Assembly: GCF_004799495.1 (NCBI RefSeq)
Contig: NZ_SSMY01000002.1
Span: 310,001 to 374,000, forward strand
Length of the DNA: 64,000 nucleotides
DNA from: Sphingomonas sp.
Lineage (GTDB): Bacteria; Pseudomonadota; Alphaproteobacteria; Sphingomonadales; Sphingomonadaceae
Reading direction: 5' to 3'
Position numbers and translations under genes: made by a program. How positions within the stretch are numbered: position 1 is the stretch's first letter; the number at the start of each line of letters is the position of its first letter. The notes beneath the pieces are model-generated. The model worked only from the letters and a program-made list of their open reading frames with translations, was not told the DNA's origin and did not search any database. Of this stretch, positions 9,213 through 19,314 are shown piece after piece.

Positions 9213-11069
9213 TCAAGCGGTCAGCGCTTCGACTTGGTCGAGCGTATCCTTGAACGCCGCGACCACTGCCTGGTACGGCGCCGGGCTTGCCATATCGAGG
9301 CCCGCGCGCTTGAGCACGTCGTACGGATAATCCGACCCGCCCGCTTTCAGCACGCTCAGATAATTGTCGCGCTCCTTCACCCCACCCTTCAGGATCGATT
9401 GCGCGAAATACGACGCCGCCGAGATGCAGGTCGCATATTGGTAAACGTAGAAGCTGTTATAGAAGTGCGGGATATACGCCCATTCCGACGCATAGGTGTC
9501 GGACACCGCGACCTTCGGGCCGTGATAGCGCTTGAGCAGGTCGAGATACATCGCGCTGAACTTCTCGCCCGACAGCCCTTCGCCCGCCTCGGCCTTGTCG
9601 TGCGCGGCGAGCTCGAACTCGGCGAACATCGCCTGGCGGTAGAAGGTGCCGCGAATGGCCTCGAGCTGCTGGCCGAGATAGAAGATCTTCTCCTGCTTGG
9701 TCTTGGCATTGGCGACCGAGTAAGCGGCGAGCAGCACTTCGTTGCAGGTCGAGGCGATCTCCGCGGTGAAGATCGAGTAATCGGCCTTTTCGTACACCTG
9801 GTTCTTGTTCGCGAGCAACGTGTGCATCGCATGGCCCCATTCGTGGGCGTAGGTCGTCAGGCCCGAGTAATTCTCGCCCAGGTTGAGCAGCAAGTACGGG
9901 TGCACGTCGTATGCCGCGCCGGGGTTCATGTACGCGCCCGATTTCTTGCCGGGGCGTGGCAGCGGGTCCATCCATTTGCCCGCAGTCGCTTTTGCGAAGA
10001 TCTCGGCATATTCAGGACCGAGCGGCTTGACCGCCGCCATCGTGATCCCACGCATCTCGGGCACCGTTACGCGCTTGTCGAGCGCGACGAGGGGCGGGTA
10101 GATGTCGTAATAGGCCATGTCGGGCAGACCGAGCATCCGCCGGCGCAGTTCGAAATAGCGGTGCAGCTGCGGCAGGCCTTTGTTCGTCTCCGCCACCAGC
10201 GAGCGGTACACCGCCTCGGGCACGTTGTTGCCCGACAGCGCCATCGCGAGCGAGGTCGGGTATTTGCGCGCCTTCTTGCGGAAGATGTCGGCCTTCACAT
10301 GGCTGAGGTACGCCGCGCCGAGCGAATTCTGGAACTTGCCGTATTCGGCCCAGAAGGTGTCGAACACGAGCTTGCGGTCGGCGCGGTTCGCCGCGTCGCG
10401 GTTGAGCGTATAGGCTTGGTCGTCGAGCCGCACCTGCTTGCCGGTCGATAGCGTGACGGTCGGCCACGGAATGTCCGATGCGACGAGCTGCTCGCGAATG
10501 TCGCTCGGCCCCGAAAACGGCGCGCCCACCCCGGCGAGAAGGTTCTCGCTTTCGGGGCTCAGCGTGTGCGGTGCCTGGCGCAGCGTGTCGGCCAGCGCGA
10601 AATCGAAGCGCTTCTTCAGCGTCGCGTTGCTCGCGACGAACCCGTCGATCTTCGCCTTGCCGATCGTTAGCAATTCGGGGCTGACCCACGACACCGCTTC
10701 GCCGAACGCGGTGTACAGGTCGATCGCCTGCGCCTGGCGCTCCTGGTTGGCGGAGACGCGCAGGTCGGCATCGGCGTTCAGGCTGGCGTAGGTGAAGATG
10801 CGGCTGATCGTGCGGTTGAGGTCGGACTGCGCGACCATGAATGTCGCCAACGTGTCGGCGCTCTCGCCGAGCCGGCCCTTGTACTTGGTCAGCCCCGGCA
10901 CGTCGGCGAGCGCCTTCTTGCGCGCGTCGTCCCACGCGGCGTCGCTGGGGTACAGATCGGTCAAGTCCCATTGCGCCCCGCCCGCTTCCTGCGCCCAGGC
11001 GGGAAGCGTGGCAACGAGCCCGGCCAAGGCCGTGGCGGCCAGGGCTTCGCGGCGGGACAGAACGGGCAT
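9213..11069 (-). CDS. pepF: exported M3-family oligoendopeptidase F
   Basis: Zinc metallopeptidase of family M3B that cleaves oligopeptides. The motif HEWGHAMH (zinc ligands H409 and H413, catalytic E410) is followed 28 residues after the first His by the third ligand in AEIASTCNE. Length 618 aa fits PepF. Start ATG 11069 was chosen over an upstream in-frame start at 11150 because it is preceded by CCGGAG and begins a Tat-like signal (SRREALAATALAGL) ending at AWAQ. PepF is usually cytoplasmic, so export of this copy is unusual. It is divergent to the acetyltransferase at 11171. Confidence 0.93.
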   Translation of the reverse strand: MPVLSRREALAATALAGLVATLPAWAQEAGGAQWDLTDLYPSDAAWDDARKKALADVPGLTKYKGRLGESADTLATFMVAQSDLNRTISRIFTYASLNADADLRVSANQERQAQAIDLYTAFGEAVSWVSPELLTIGKAKIDGFVASNATLKKRFDFALADTLRQAPHTLSPESENLLAGVGAPFSGPSDIREQLVASDIPWPTVTLSTGKQVRLDDQAYTLNRDAANRADRKLVFDTFWAEYGKFQNSLGAAYLSHVKADIFRKKARKYPTSLAMALSGNNVPEAVYRSLVAETNKGLPQLHRYFELRRRMLGLPDMAYYDIYPPLVALDKRVTVPEMRGITMAAVKPLGPEYAEIFAKATAGKWMDPLPRPGKKSGAYMNPGAAYDVHPYLLLNLGENYSGLTTYAHEWGHAMHTLLANKNQVYEKADYSIFTAEIASTCNEVLLAAYSVANAKTKQEKIFYLGQQLEAIRGTFYRQAMFAEFELAAHDKAEAGEGLSGEKFSAMYLDLLKRYHGPKVAVSDTYASEWAYIPHFYNSFYVYQYATCISAASYFAQSILKGGVKERDNYLSVLKAGGSDYPYDVLKRAGLDMASPAPYQAVVAAFKDTLDQVEALTA

Positions 11070-11170
11070 GGCGGACTCCGGAAAATGAGAAAGGTTGCGC
11101 GCACTGTGTCGCGCCGCGCCGCGAAAGAAAAGAGTGTTTTGCCCGGGCAAGGCACCGTAGGATCGGCGCC

Positions 11171-11668
11171 ATGGCCGGCTTCACGATCCGCGAGTTCAGC
11201 GACGACCTCGCCCCCGATTTCTACCGCATCAACGCGCAGTGGATCGCGGATATGTACACGCTCGAGCCGACCGACGTGGAGGTGCTCGAAAATCCGCGCG
11301 AACGGATCGTCGATCCGGGCGGCGCGATCCTGTTCGTCGAGGATTCCGAAATGGGCGTCGTCGGCACCTGCGGGTTGCAAAAGACCGGCGAACGCCAGTT
11401 CGAGCTGACCAAGATGGGTGTCGTGCCCGAGGCACGCGGGCTGGGCGCGGGGGCGGTGCTGCTCAATGCGATGATCGCGCGGGCGTTCGAATTGGGATGC
11501 GACCGATTGTACCTGCTAAGCAGCAGCAAGGGCGCGGCGGGCGTGCATCTCTACGAGAAAGCGGGGTTCGTCCATGACGCGAGGATCATGGAGGAGTTCG
11601 GCAAGCGCTACGCGCGCTGCAACGTCGCGATGCTGTATCGGGGGCAAGCAAAAGGGCCGATGGGATAG
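11171..11668 (+). CDS. GNAT family N-acetyltransferase
   Basis: Acetyl-CoA dependent acetyltransferase of 165 aa, cytoplasmic. The core acetyl-CoA binding segment is KMGVVPEARGLGAGAVLLNA, with the C-terminal YEKAGF motif typical of GNAT enzymes. The substrate cannot be told from sequence. ATG 11171 follows an AGGA element and is the first start after the divergent promoter gap with pepF. The stop codon lies inside a terminator-like hairpin (11652-11680). Confidence 0.88.
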   Translation: MAGFTIREFSDDLAPDFYRINAQWIADMYTLEPTDVEVLENPRERIVDPGGAILFVEDSEMGVVGTCGLQKTGERQFELTKMGVVPEARGLGAGAVLLNAMIARAFELGCDRLYLLSSSKGAAGVHLYEKAGFVHDARIMEEFGKRYARCNVAMLYRGQAKGPMG

Positions 11669-11685
11669 CCACCGGCCCTTCTGAT
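11652..11685 (+). terminator. hairpin overlapping the acetyltransferase stop codon
   Basis: Perfect 8-bp inverted repeat AAGGGCCG (11652-11659) and CGGCCCTT (11673-11680) followed by a short pyrimidine-rich run. It includes the stop codon and would end the acetyltransferase transcript. The T-run is weak. Confidence 0.5.
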
Positions 11686-11760
11686 TTCGGGGTAGTGGCG
11701 CGGAGTGAATCCGCGCCGTCGGCCGAGAGCGGTGACGAGGCCACCGCCTCGCCGGCCGTT

Positions 11761-13474
<1,714 letters not shown>

Positions 13475-13501
13475 TTACGAAGTTGTCGCGGAAACGGACT
13501 C

Positions 13502-13789
13502 TCAGCCAACGATGCCGAGAATGTCGCTTTCCTTCATGATCAGCAGGTCTTCACCGTTCAGCTTGACCTCAGTGCCCGACCACTTGCCGAACAGGATGCG
13601 GTCGCCCGCCTTGACGTCGAGCGGCGTGACCTTGCCGTCCTCGGCCTTGGTGCCCGAACCGGCGGCGATCACTTCGCCTTCCTGCGGCTTTTCCTTGGCG
13701 GTGTCGGGGATGATGATCCCGCCCGCGGTCTTTTCGTCGGCCTCGATACGGCGGACGAGAACGCGGTCGTGCAACGGACGAAAGCTCAT
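13502..13789 (-). CDS. groES: co-chaperonin GroES (Hsp10)
   Basis: 95-aa heptameric lid of GroEL. The N-terminus [20 protein letters not shown], the mobile loop [16 protein letters not shown] and [13 protein letters not shown] are diagnostic. Start ATG 13789 follows a GAGAGG site; a longer in-frame start at 13834 would run into the CIRCE element and is rejected. It is first gene of the groES-groEL operon. Confidence 0.99.
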   Translation of the reverse strand: MSFRPLHDRVLVRRIEADEKTAGGIIIPDTAKEKPQEGEVIAAGSGTKAEDGKVTPLDVKAGDRILFGKWSGTEVKLNGEDLLIMKESDILGIVG

Positions 13790-13823
13790 TGCTGATAGCC
13801 TCTCTAGGTTGATTGCATAGGTC

Positions 13824-13850
13824 TTGGCACTCAACTCCGCCGAGTGCCAG
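13824..13850 (-). promoter_or_regulatory. CIRCE operator (HrcA binding site) for groESL
   Basis: TTGGCACTC (13824-13832), nine spacer bases, GAGTGCCAG (13842-13850). This matches the known CIRCE layout TTAGCACTC-N9-GAGTGCTAA with symmetrical changes in both arms. It sits directly upstream of groES and just downstream of a promoter, where HrcA would block transcription. hrcA itself is not in the window. Confidence 0.9.
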
Positions 13851-13857
13851 TGGCGCG

Positions 13858-13886
13858 CATATGTGTAGCGCTGCTGGCGCCGTCAA
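13858..13886 (-). promoter_or_regulatory. putative groESL promoter
   Basis: On the minus strand TTGACG (13881-13886) and CATATG (13858-13863) are separated by 17 bases, and the CIRCE element begins eight bases after the -10 hexamer. Spacing and position suit a housekeeping-type promoter repressed by HrcA. Confidence 0.6.
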
Positions 13887-13918
13887 TGGCCGCGGATGAT
13901 TTATTTGGTAATGACGGT

Positions 13919-15331
13919 TCAGGCGGCGTGTGCCGGCAGCAAGCCGAGCCGCTCGCGCATCGACCAGCGTGCGACGAGCAGTCCCGAGACGACGAACAAT
14001 CCCACCGCCAGACCGACCCAGATTCCCACGCCCTCCCAATGCGCGTGGAAGCCGAGGAAGATCGCGGTGCCGAACCCCGCGACCCAGTAACCGAACCCGG
14101 CGATGATCATCGGCATGCGGGTATCCTGCAGCCCGCGCAAGCTGCCCGCCGCGACCGCCTGCGCCCCGTCGAACAGCTGAAACATCGCGCAGACCGCGAG
14201 ATATTGCACCGCCAGCGCGACTTCCGCCGCGTGCGCCGGGTCGCTCACATCGACATAAACGCTGACGAACAGGTGCGGCGCCAGCCAGATCGCCGACGCG
14301 GTCAGCGCCATGAACCCCGTGCCCGTCACGATCGCCGCCCAGCCGGCGCGACCGATCCAGTCGCGGTCGGCCGCGCCATAGGCCAATCCGACGCGGATCG
14401 TCGCCGCTTGGCCGATCCCGAACGGCACTTGGAACGCGATCGCCGCGATGTTGAGCGCGATCGCGTGCGCCGCGACCTCGACCACGCCGATCAGCCCCAT
14501 CAGGAACGCCGCGCCGCCGAACAGCGCGCCCTCCAGCGTGAAGGTCAGCGCGATCGGCGCGCCCAGCCTGGCGATCTCGACCAGGCGCGGCCATTCGGGC
14601 CGCCACCAGCGCCCGAACAGGCGGTACCGCCGCAGCTTCGGATCGAACTGGATGATCGCGGCATAGGCCAGCATCATCGCACTCGCCGTGACCACGCTGG
14701 CGATCGCCGATCCTTCGAGCCCCAATGCGGGGAAACCGCCATGCCCGAACACCAGCAACCAATTGCCGAGGATGCCGCAGCCCAGCGCCATCAATGTCAC
14801 GAGCAATGCCCAGCCCGGCCGCCCCAGCGCCGCCGCCGCGGTGCGCATCACGCCGGCCCACACGTTGGGCAGCATCACGAACAGCAGGATATCGAGGAAC
14901 GCGCCGGTGCGCGCCGCGACGCGCGGGTCCTGATGCAACAGGCGGAGGATCGCCTCGCCATTGGCGAGCATGAGCATGAAGAAGGCGCTGGCGATGGCGC
15001 CGAGCCACATCGCCATCCGGAACGACCGCCGCACTTCGCGCACCGCATGGCTGCGCGCGCCGATCTCCGCCGCGATGATCGGGGCGCACGCACCGGTGAA
15101 GCCGATCAGCGCCCACAGGATCAGGCTGAACAGGAACACACCGAGCGTCGCCGCGGCGAAATCTACCGCGCCCAACCGCGCGACGAAGATCACATCGACC
15201 GCGTACACCGCCATCTGGAGCAGGTTCGCGCCGACCAAGGGCGCCGCGAGCCGCGCGAGCGCGCGCAATTCGTCGCGCATCGTCTGCGGCGGCGGGCCGG
15301 CCAGCGGCATCGGGGCGGCTGGCGCGTCCAT
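13919..15331 (-). CDS. MATE family efflux transporter
   Basis: Inner-membrane cation-coupled multidrug exporter, 470 aa with about 12 hydrophobic segments in two similar halves. It opens with RLAAPLVGANLLQMAVYAVD and FVARLGAVDFAAATLG, typical of the NorM/DinF-like MATE family, and later has FQVPFGIGQAATIRVG. The substrate is unknown. The gene stands alone between groES and the 15371 repeat region. Confidence 0.93.
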   Translation of the reverse strand: MDAPAAPMPLAGPPPQTMRDELRALARLAAPLVGANLLQMAVYAVDVIFVARLGAVDFAAATLGVFLFSLILWALIGFTGACAPIIAAEIGARSHAVREVRRSFRMAMWLGAIASAFFMLMLANGEAILRLLHQDPRVAARTGAFLDILLFVMLPNVWAGVMRTAAAALGRPGWALLVTLMALGCGILGNWLLVFGHGGFPALGLEGSAIASVVTASAMMLAYAAIIQFDPKLRRYRLFGRWWRPEWPRLVEIARLGAPIALTFTLEGALFGGAAFLMGLIGVVEVAAHAIALNIAAIAFQVPFGIGQAATIRVGLAYGAADRDWIGRAGWAAIVTGTGFMALTASAIWLAPHLFVSVYVDVSDPAHAAEVALAVQYLAVCAMFQLFDGAQAVAAGSLRGLQDTRMPMIIAGFGYWVAGFGTAIFLGFHAHWEGVGIWVGLAVGLFVVSGLLVARWSMRERLGLLPAHAA

Positions 15332-15647
15332 ACGCGGGGCGGATAGCGGAAGATTGGCGTGGACCCAACTCCTCTCCCTTGACGGGAGAGGATAGCGAAG
15401 CTTGGCAGCTCGCTGCCTAGCGCAGCTTGGAGAGGGTGAGCGGCGCGCAAGCGCCGCGCGGTCGCAAGCGCGACCGCTTACCCCTCACCCAGCTCCGACT
15501 AGGGCCGCGCTGAAGGAGCGCGACCCAAGTCTGCGCAACCCTCTCCCGCAAGGGGAGAGGGGAAAGTCTGTATTGCTCCCCCCACACACTTGCGGCTATT
15601 CGCGGGAGCGACGAGGCGCCGATCACGGCGCCGGAGGAGACTGCCAA
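15332..15647. other. 316-bp gap without a gene
   Basis: Divergent gap between the MATE gene and sppA. Most of it is the palindromic repeat block at 15371-15563. The last 80 bases before sppA carry a GGAGGAG ribosome-binding site (about 15633-15639). No coding potential was recognised. Confidence 0.7.
15371..15563. repeat. GC-rich intergenic palindromic repeat, CCTCTCCC family (copy 1)
   Basis: Starts with CCTCTCCC/GGGAGAGG (15371-15378 and 15384-15391) and ends with another such hairpin (15540-15547 and 15553-15560). In between are GC-rich inverted pieces such as CGGCGCG/CGCGCCG-like arms and GCGGTCGC/GCGACCGC. The same terminal hairpin type occurs at 47789-47918. It looks like a dispersed REP/BIME-like non-coding element. 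Confidence 0.7.
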
Positions 15648-17525
15648 GTGAAACTGGTTCGGGGCGCCTGGAAAATCCTGGTCGGAATCAAGGACGGGCT
15701 CGTCCTCCTGTTCATGCTGATCTTCTTCGGCGTGCTGTTCGCGGCCTTGTCGGGCAAGCCCAATGCGGGGCGGATTTCGGACGGCGCATTGGTGCTCAAG
15801 CTCGACGGCGCGATCGTCGAGCAGCCCGCGACGCCGACCGCGCTCGCCGCGGCGCAGGGCGAAGGGCCCGACCACGAATTCCGCCTGCGCGACCTGGTAC
15901 GCGCGATCGACACCGCGAAGGACGATGCGCGGGTCAAGGTGCTGGTGCTCGACCTCGACAGCTATGGCGGCGGCTATCCCGCGGCGGTGACCGAGGTCGC
16001 CAACGCGATCGGCCGGTTCAAGACGTCGGGCAAGAAGGTGCTAGCCTACGCCACCGCCTATACCGACGGCAGCTACCTGCTCGCCTCCAACGCCAGCGAG
16101 ATCTGGGTCAACCCGATGGGCGGCACGCTGTTCATGGGGCCGGGCGGCAACCAGCTCTATTACAAGGGCTTGATCGACAAGCTCGGCGTCAACGTCCACG
16201 TCTATCGCGTCGGCAAGTTCAAGTCGTACGTCGAGCCCTATACCCGCGCCGACCAGTCGCCCGAAGCGAAGGAAGCGCTGACCGCGCTGTACGGGTCGAT
16301 CTTCGGCCAGTGGAAGGACCTGATCCACAAGGCGCGGCCCAAGGCGCAGATCGACCAATTCCTGACTACGCCCGACCAGGCGATCACCGCGGCCAAGGGC
16401 GACATCGCACAGGCCAACCTGGCCGCCGGCCTCGTCGACAAGCTCGGCGACCGCGTGGCGTTCGGGAAACATGTGGCCGAACTCGCCGGCGATGCGCCGA
16501 AGAAGGTCGCGGGCGCCTATGCCAAGATCGACTATAACGACTGGGTCGCGGCCAACCCGATACCGACCGGCGGCGACAAGATCGGGATCGTCACCGTCGC
16601 GGGCGAGATCGTCGATGGCAAGGCAGGTCCCGGCACCGCGGGCGGCGACACGATCGCCAAGGCCGTGCTCGACGCGCTGGCCCGCAAGGAATTGAAAGCG
16701 CTGGTGGTGCGCGTCGATTCGCCCGGCGGCTCCGCGCTGGCGTCGGAAACGATCCGGCTCGCGGTGCTTGAAGCCAAGAAGCAGGGCCTCCCCGTCGTCG
16801 TGTCGATGGGCGGGCTCGCCGCGTCGGGCGGCTATTGGGTGTCGACGTCGGGCGATGTGATCTTCGCCGAGCCCAATACGATCACCGGCTCGATCGGCAT
16901 CTTCGGGATCATCCCGACCTTCGAGAACTCACTGGCGAAGCTCGGCGTCACCGCCGACGGGGTGAAGACCACGCCGCTGTCGGGCCAGCCCGACATCTAT
17001 GGCGGCACCAATCCGCAGGTCGACGCGATCCTGCAATCGGCGATCGAGCACGGCTATGCGCAGTTCCTCAGCCGCGTCGCGACCGCGCGCAAGCTGACGC
17101 CGCAGCGCGTCGACGAGATCGGCCAGGGCCGCGTATGGGACGGCGGCACCGCGCGGCAGATCGGGCTGGTCGACCGCTTCGGCACGCTCGACGACGCGGT
17201 CGCGGAAGCGGCGAAGCGCGCGGGGCTCGACCCCAAGAACGTGAGTCGCGTCTATCTCGAGAAGAAGCCGAGCTGGTTCACGCAGCTGCTTGCAGCGTGG
17301 GGCAAGGACGACGACGACAACGACCTGCAGGCGCGCGACGTGTTCGGCGTGATCGCCAGCGAGCGCCGCGACGTGCTGGCGCGCGCGGTGGGCGATGCCA
17401 AGCGGCTCGCGGGCGCGAGCTCTGTCCAGGCGCGCTGCCTCGAATGCGCCGGGTTCAGCGACGCGCGCGCCGGCCGCGCCGACCTCAACGTCGCGCAATT
17501 GCTGATCAAGGCGATCTGGCCGTGA
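15648..17525 (+). CDS. sppA: signal peptide peptidase SppA, 67K type
   Basis: Membrane-anchored serine protease of family S49 that degrades cleaved signal peptides. 625 aa from GTG 15648, which has AGGAG about eight bases upstream. One N-terminal TM (LVLLFMLIFFGVLFAALS) is followed by two tandem S49 domains as in E. coli SppA. The catalytic Lys is K192 in GKFKSYVEP and the nucleophile is S393 in MGGLAASGGYW. The last bases overlap the following acetyltransferase start (GTGA). Confidence 0.95.
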   Translation: MKLVRGAWKILVGIKDGLVLLFMLIFFGVLFAALSGKPNAGRISDGALVLKLDGAIVEQPATPTALAAAQGEGPDHEFRLRDLVRAIDTAKDDARVKVLVLDLDSYGGGYPAAVTEVANAIGRFKTSGKKVLAYATAYTDGSYLLASNASEIWVNPMGGTLFMGPGGNQLYYKGLIDKLGVNVHVYRVGKFKSYVEPYTRADQSPEAKEALTALYGSIFGQWKDLIHKARPKAQIDQFLTTPDQAITAAKGDIAQANLAAGLVDKLGDRVAFGKHVAELAGDAPKKVAGAYAKIDYNDWVAANPIPTGGDKIGIVTVAGEIVDGKAGPGTAGGDTIAKAVLDALARKELKALVVRVDSPGGSALASETIRLAVLEAKKQGLPVVVSMGGLAASGGYWVSTSGDVIFAEPNTITGSIGIFGIIPTFENSLAKLGVTADGVKTTPLSGQPDIYGGTNPQVDAILQSAIEHGYAQFLSRVATARKLTPQRVDEIGQGRVWDGGTARQIGLVDRFGTLDDAVAEAAKRAGLDPKNVSRVYLEKKPSWFTQLLAAWGKDDDDNDLQARDVFGVIASERRDVLARAVGDAKRLAGASSVQARCLECAGFSDARAGRADLNVAQLLIKAIWP

Positions 17526-18088
17526 TTGCGCTCCGCGCGGCACGTCCCGACGATGCCGCCGCGATCGCCGCGATCTACGCGCCCTATGTCGTCACCGGGA
17601 CGGTCAGCTTCGAGACCGAAGCGCCCGACGCGCGCCAGATGCGCGCCCGGATGACGGCGTCCGACGGGCTGTACCCGTGGATCGTCGCGACCAACGGCGA
17701 GGCGGACGGCGACGCGGTGCTGGCCTATGCCTATGCCACCAAGTTCCGCGAACGGCCGGCGTATCGCTATGTCGTCGAAACCTCCGTCTATGTGTCGGGC
17801 GCAGCGCAGGGTCAGGGCGTCGGGCGGCTGCTCTATCGCGCGCTGATCGACACGCTGCGCGCGCAAGGCTTCGTCCAGGCGGTCAGCGTGCTTGCGCTGC
17901 CCAACGATTATTCGATCGGCCTGCACGAGGCGACGGGCTTTCGCCGCGCGGGCGTGCTGCGCGAAATGGGGTTCAAGCAGGGCCGCTGGATCGATGTCGG
18001 CTTCTGGCAATGCGAACTCACCGACGCGACGATCCCGCCCCCCGAGCCGAAGAAGTTCAGCGACGTCGGCGTGATCCAGCGCGGCTAG
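17522..18088 (+). CDS. GNAT acetyltransferase, phosphinothricin acetyltransferase (PAT/Bar)-like
   Basis: 188-aa acetyltransferase. N-terminal IRAARPDDAAAIAAIY-type start (ALRAARPDDAAAIAAIYAPY) and TVSFETEAPD are typical of the PAT/Bar branch, with the acetyl-CoA loop AQGQGVGRLLYRALI and a C-terminal GRWIDVGFWQ. These enzymes acetylate phosphinothricin or methionine derivatives; the real substrate here is unknown. GTG 17522 overlaps the sppA stop, suggesting coupling. The next gene is convergent and overlaps by four bases. Confidence 0.88.
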   Translation: MIALRAARPDDAAAIAAIYAPYVVTGTVSFETEAPDARQMRARMTASDGLYPWIVATNGEADGDAVLAYAYATKFRERPAYRYVVETSVYVSGAAQGQGVGRLLYRALIDTLRAQGFVQAVSVLALPNDYSIGLHEATGFRRAGVLREMGFKQGRWIDVGFWQCELTDATIPPPEPKKFSDVGVIQRG

Positions 18089-18546
18089 TCGAGCCGCCGG
18101 TACACCGTCGTGCCGTTGACCTGCGGCAGGTCGGCCGAGCGAATTTCCGCGCGATAGGCAGTGTCGCCGATCCGCGCCCAGCGCGAGGTGATGGTGAAGC
18201 GCTGACCGCCGCTCGCGATATAATGCCCGGCGAGACCCAGCAAGCTCCCGCGCGACTGCACCATCCCGGTCAGCCGCCCGCCGAAGCTGTCGCGATAGGT
18301 GAAGGTGATCGCGCCGACGCGCGCATCCCAGCGATAGACGCTCTCCCCGCCCATCACGCGGCGGCCGCCCTCGCTGACGAGGTGACGGTCGCGGATCGAC
18401 CCGTCGGTCAGCACCGCGAAGCAATGCCGGTCGATCCGGCCGGGCGCCACCTGCCCCTGCCAGCAATGCCCGGCGAGAAAGCCGAGCGGGTGAAGCTGCG
18501 GCTGGAGTGCGGGCGCAGTCGCCGCGGCTAGGACGAGCGCGATCAT
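18085..18546 (-). CDS. exported hypothetical protein
   Basis: 153 aa with a short signal peptide (MIALVLAAATAPALQ). The mature part contains FLAGHCWQGQ, GRRVMGGESVYRWD and ITFTYRDSFGG, reading like a small beta-rich DUF1579/THAP4-type periplasmic domain, but I cannot name the family firmly. ATG 18546 overlaps the stop of the TRIC-type channel gene (TCAT), so they are probably translated from one mRNA. It is convergent with the PAT-like gene. Confidence 0.75.
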   Translation of the reverse strand: MIALVLAAATAPALQPQLHPLGFLAGHCWQGQVAPGRIDRHCFAVLTDGSIRDRHLVSEGGRRVMGGESVYRWDARVGAITFTYRDSFGGRLTGMVQSRGSLLGLAGHYIASGGQRFTITSRWARIGDTAYRAEIRSADLPQVNGTTVYRRLD

Positions 18547-19178
18547 TCCTTGCCTCCACGATACGCCGGCAACGCGAGCTTCCAGCGGATCGCCACTGCC
18601 CGCAGCGTAAAGCCGGCAAGCGCGCCGACCGTCGCCGCGACCGGCAACGGCACCCCCGCCTGCCCCAGCCCGACGTATAGCCCGCTCGCCAGCGCTGCCG
18701 CAGTCACGTAGATTTCGGGCCGCAACAGGATCGACGGCTCGCCCGCCAGCACATCGCGGATGATCCCGCCGACGCACGCGGTCACCACGCCCATCAACGC
18801 GGCGGGCACCGGCGGCACGCTGTACCCGATCGCCTTCGCCGCGCCGAACACGGCGTACGCCGCCAGCCCGACCGCGTCGAACCAGTCGAGTGCCCGCCCG
18901 CGCCACCACGCCGCCGGGGTCAGCCACACCGCGAACGCGACGATCAGGCACGCGGCGGCGGCGCGGCTGTCGTGGATCCAGAACACCGGCGCGCCGATCA
19001 GGACGTCGCGCACCGTCCCGCCGCCGACGCCGGTGACAACCGCGAAGAAGCACAAGGTCACCATCGTCTGCCCGCGCCGCGCCGCCGCTAGCGCGCCCGA
19101 CGCCGCGAACACGATCAGCCCGGCGAGGTCGAGCCACGGCGCGATCGCGGGGAGCCAGTCGGGGGTGTGGGGAAGCAT
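18543..19178 (-). CDS. TRIC cation channel / UPF0126 family membrane protein
   Basis: 211-aa membrane protein with about seven hydrophobic segments in two repeats. The paired family signatures are present: GTVRDVLIGAPVFWI and GGIIRDVLAGEPSILL (G-x-x-RD-V-L). Bacterial members form trimeric monovalent cation channels. ATG 19178 was chosen because the upstream in-frame extension (to 19247) is low in hydrophobicity and unlike the family. Its 5' side faces the 1-kb gene-free hairpin array. Confidence 0.88.
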   Translation of the reverse strand: MLPHTPDWLPAIAPWLDLAGLIVFAASGALAAARRGQTMVTLCFFAVVTGVGGGTVRDVLIGAPVFWIHDSRAAAACLIVAFAVWLTPAAWWRGRALDWFDAVGLAAYAVFGAAKAIGYSVPPVPAALMGVVTACVGGIIRDVLAGEPSILLRPEIYVTAAALASGLYVGLGQAGVPLPVAATVGALAGFTLRAVAIRWKLALPAYRGGKE

Positions 19179-19256
19179 TCCGGACGGGTTAGCCGGGCAA
19201 TCGGCGCCTGACCAGCGATGCGATGTTGGGAGAACGCAAAGCCCCAAAACGCAATT

Positions 19257-19284
19257 GGGGAGCCGGTCTTGCGACCGACTCCCC
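19257..19284. other. stem-loop at the edge of the hairpin array
   Basis: GGGGAGCCGGTC (19257-19268), loop TTGC, GACCGACTCCCC (19273-19284): 12-bp stem with one mismatch. An alternative, mutually exclusive stem is CCCCAA (19242-19247) with TTGGGG (19255-19260). No T-run, so a classical terminator is unlikely; it may be part of a structured transcript. Confidence 0.6.
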
Positions 19285-19314
19285 TGTCGCCGGACTTCGA
19301 TCCGCTTGGCTTTC

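Noticed and set aside
13502..13834. Longer groES with 15 extra N-terminal residues
   Set aside because: It would place the start inside the CIRCE operator; ATG 13789 has a GAGAGG site and matches the family.
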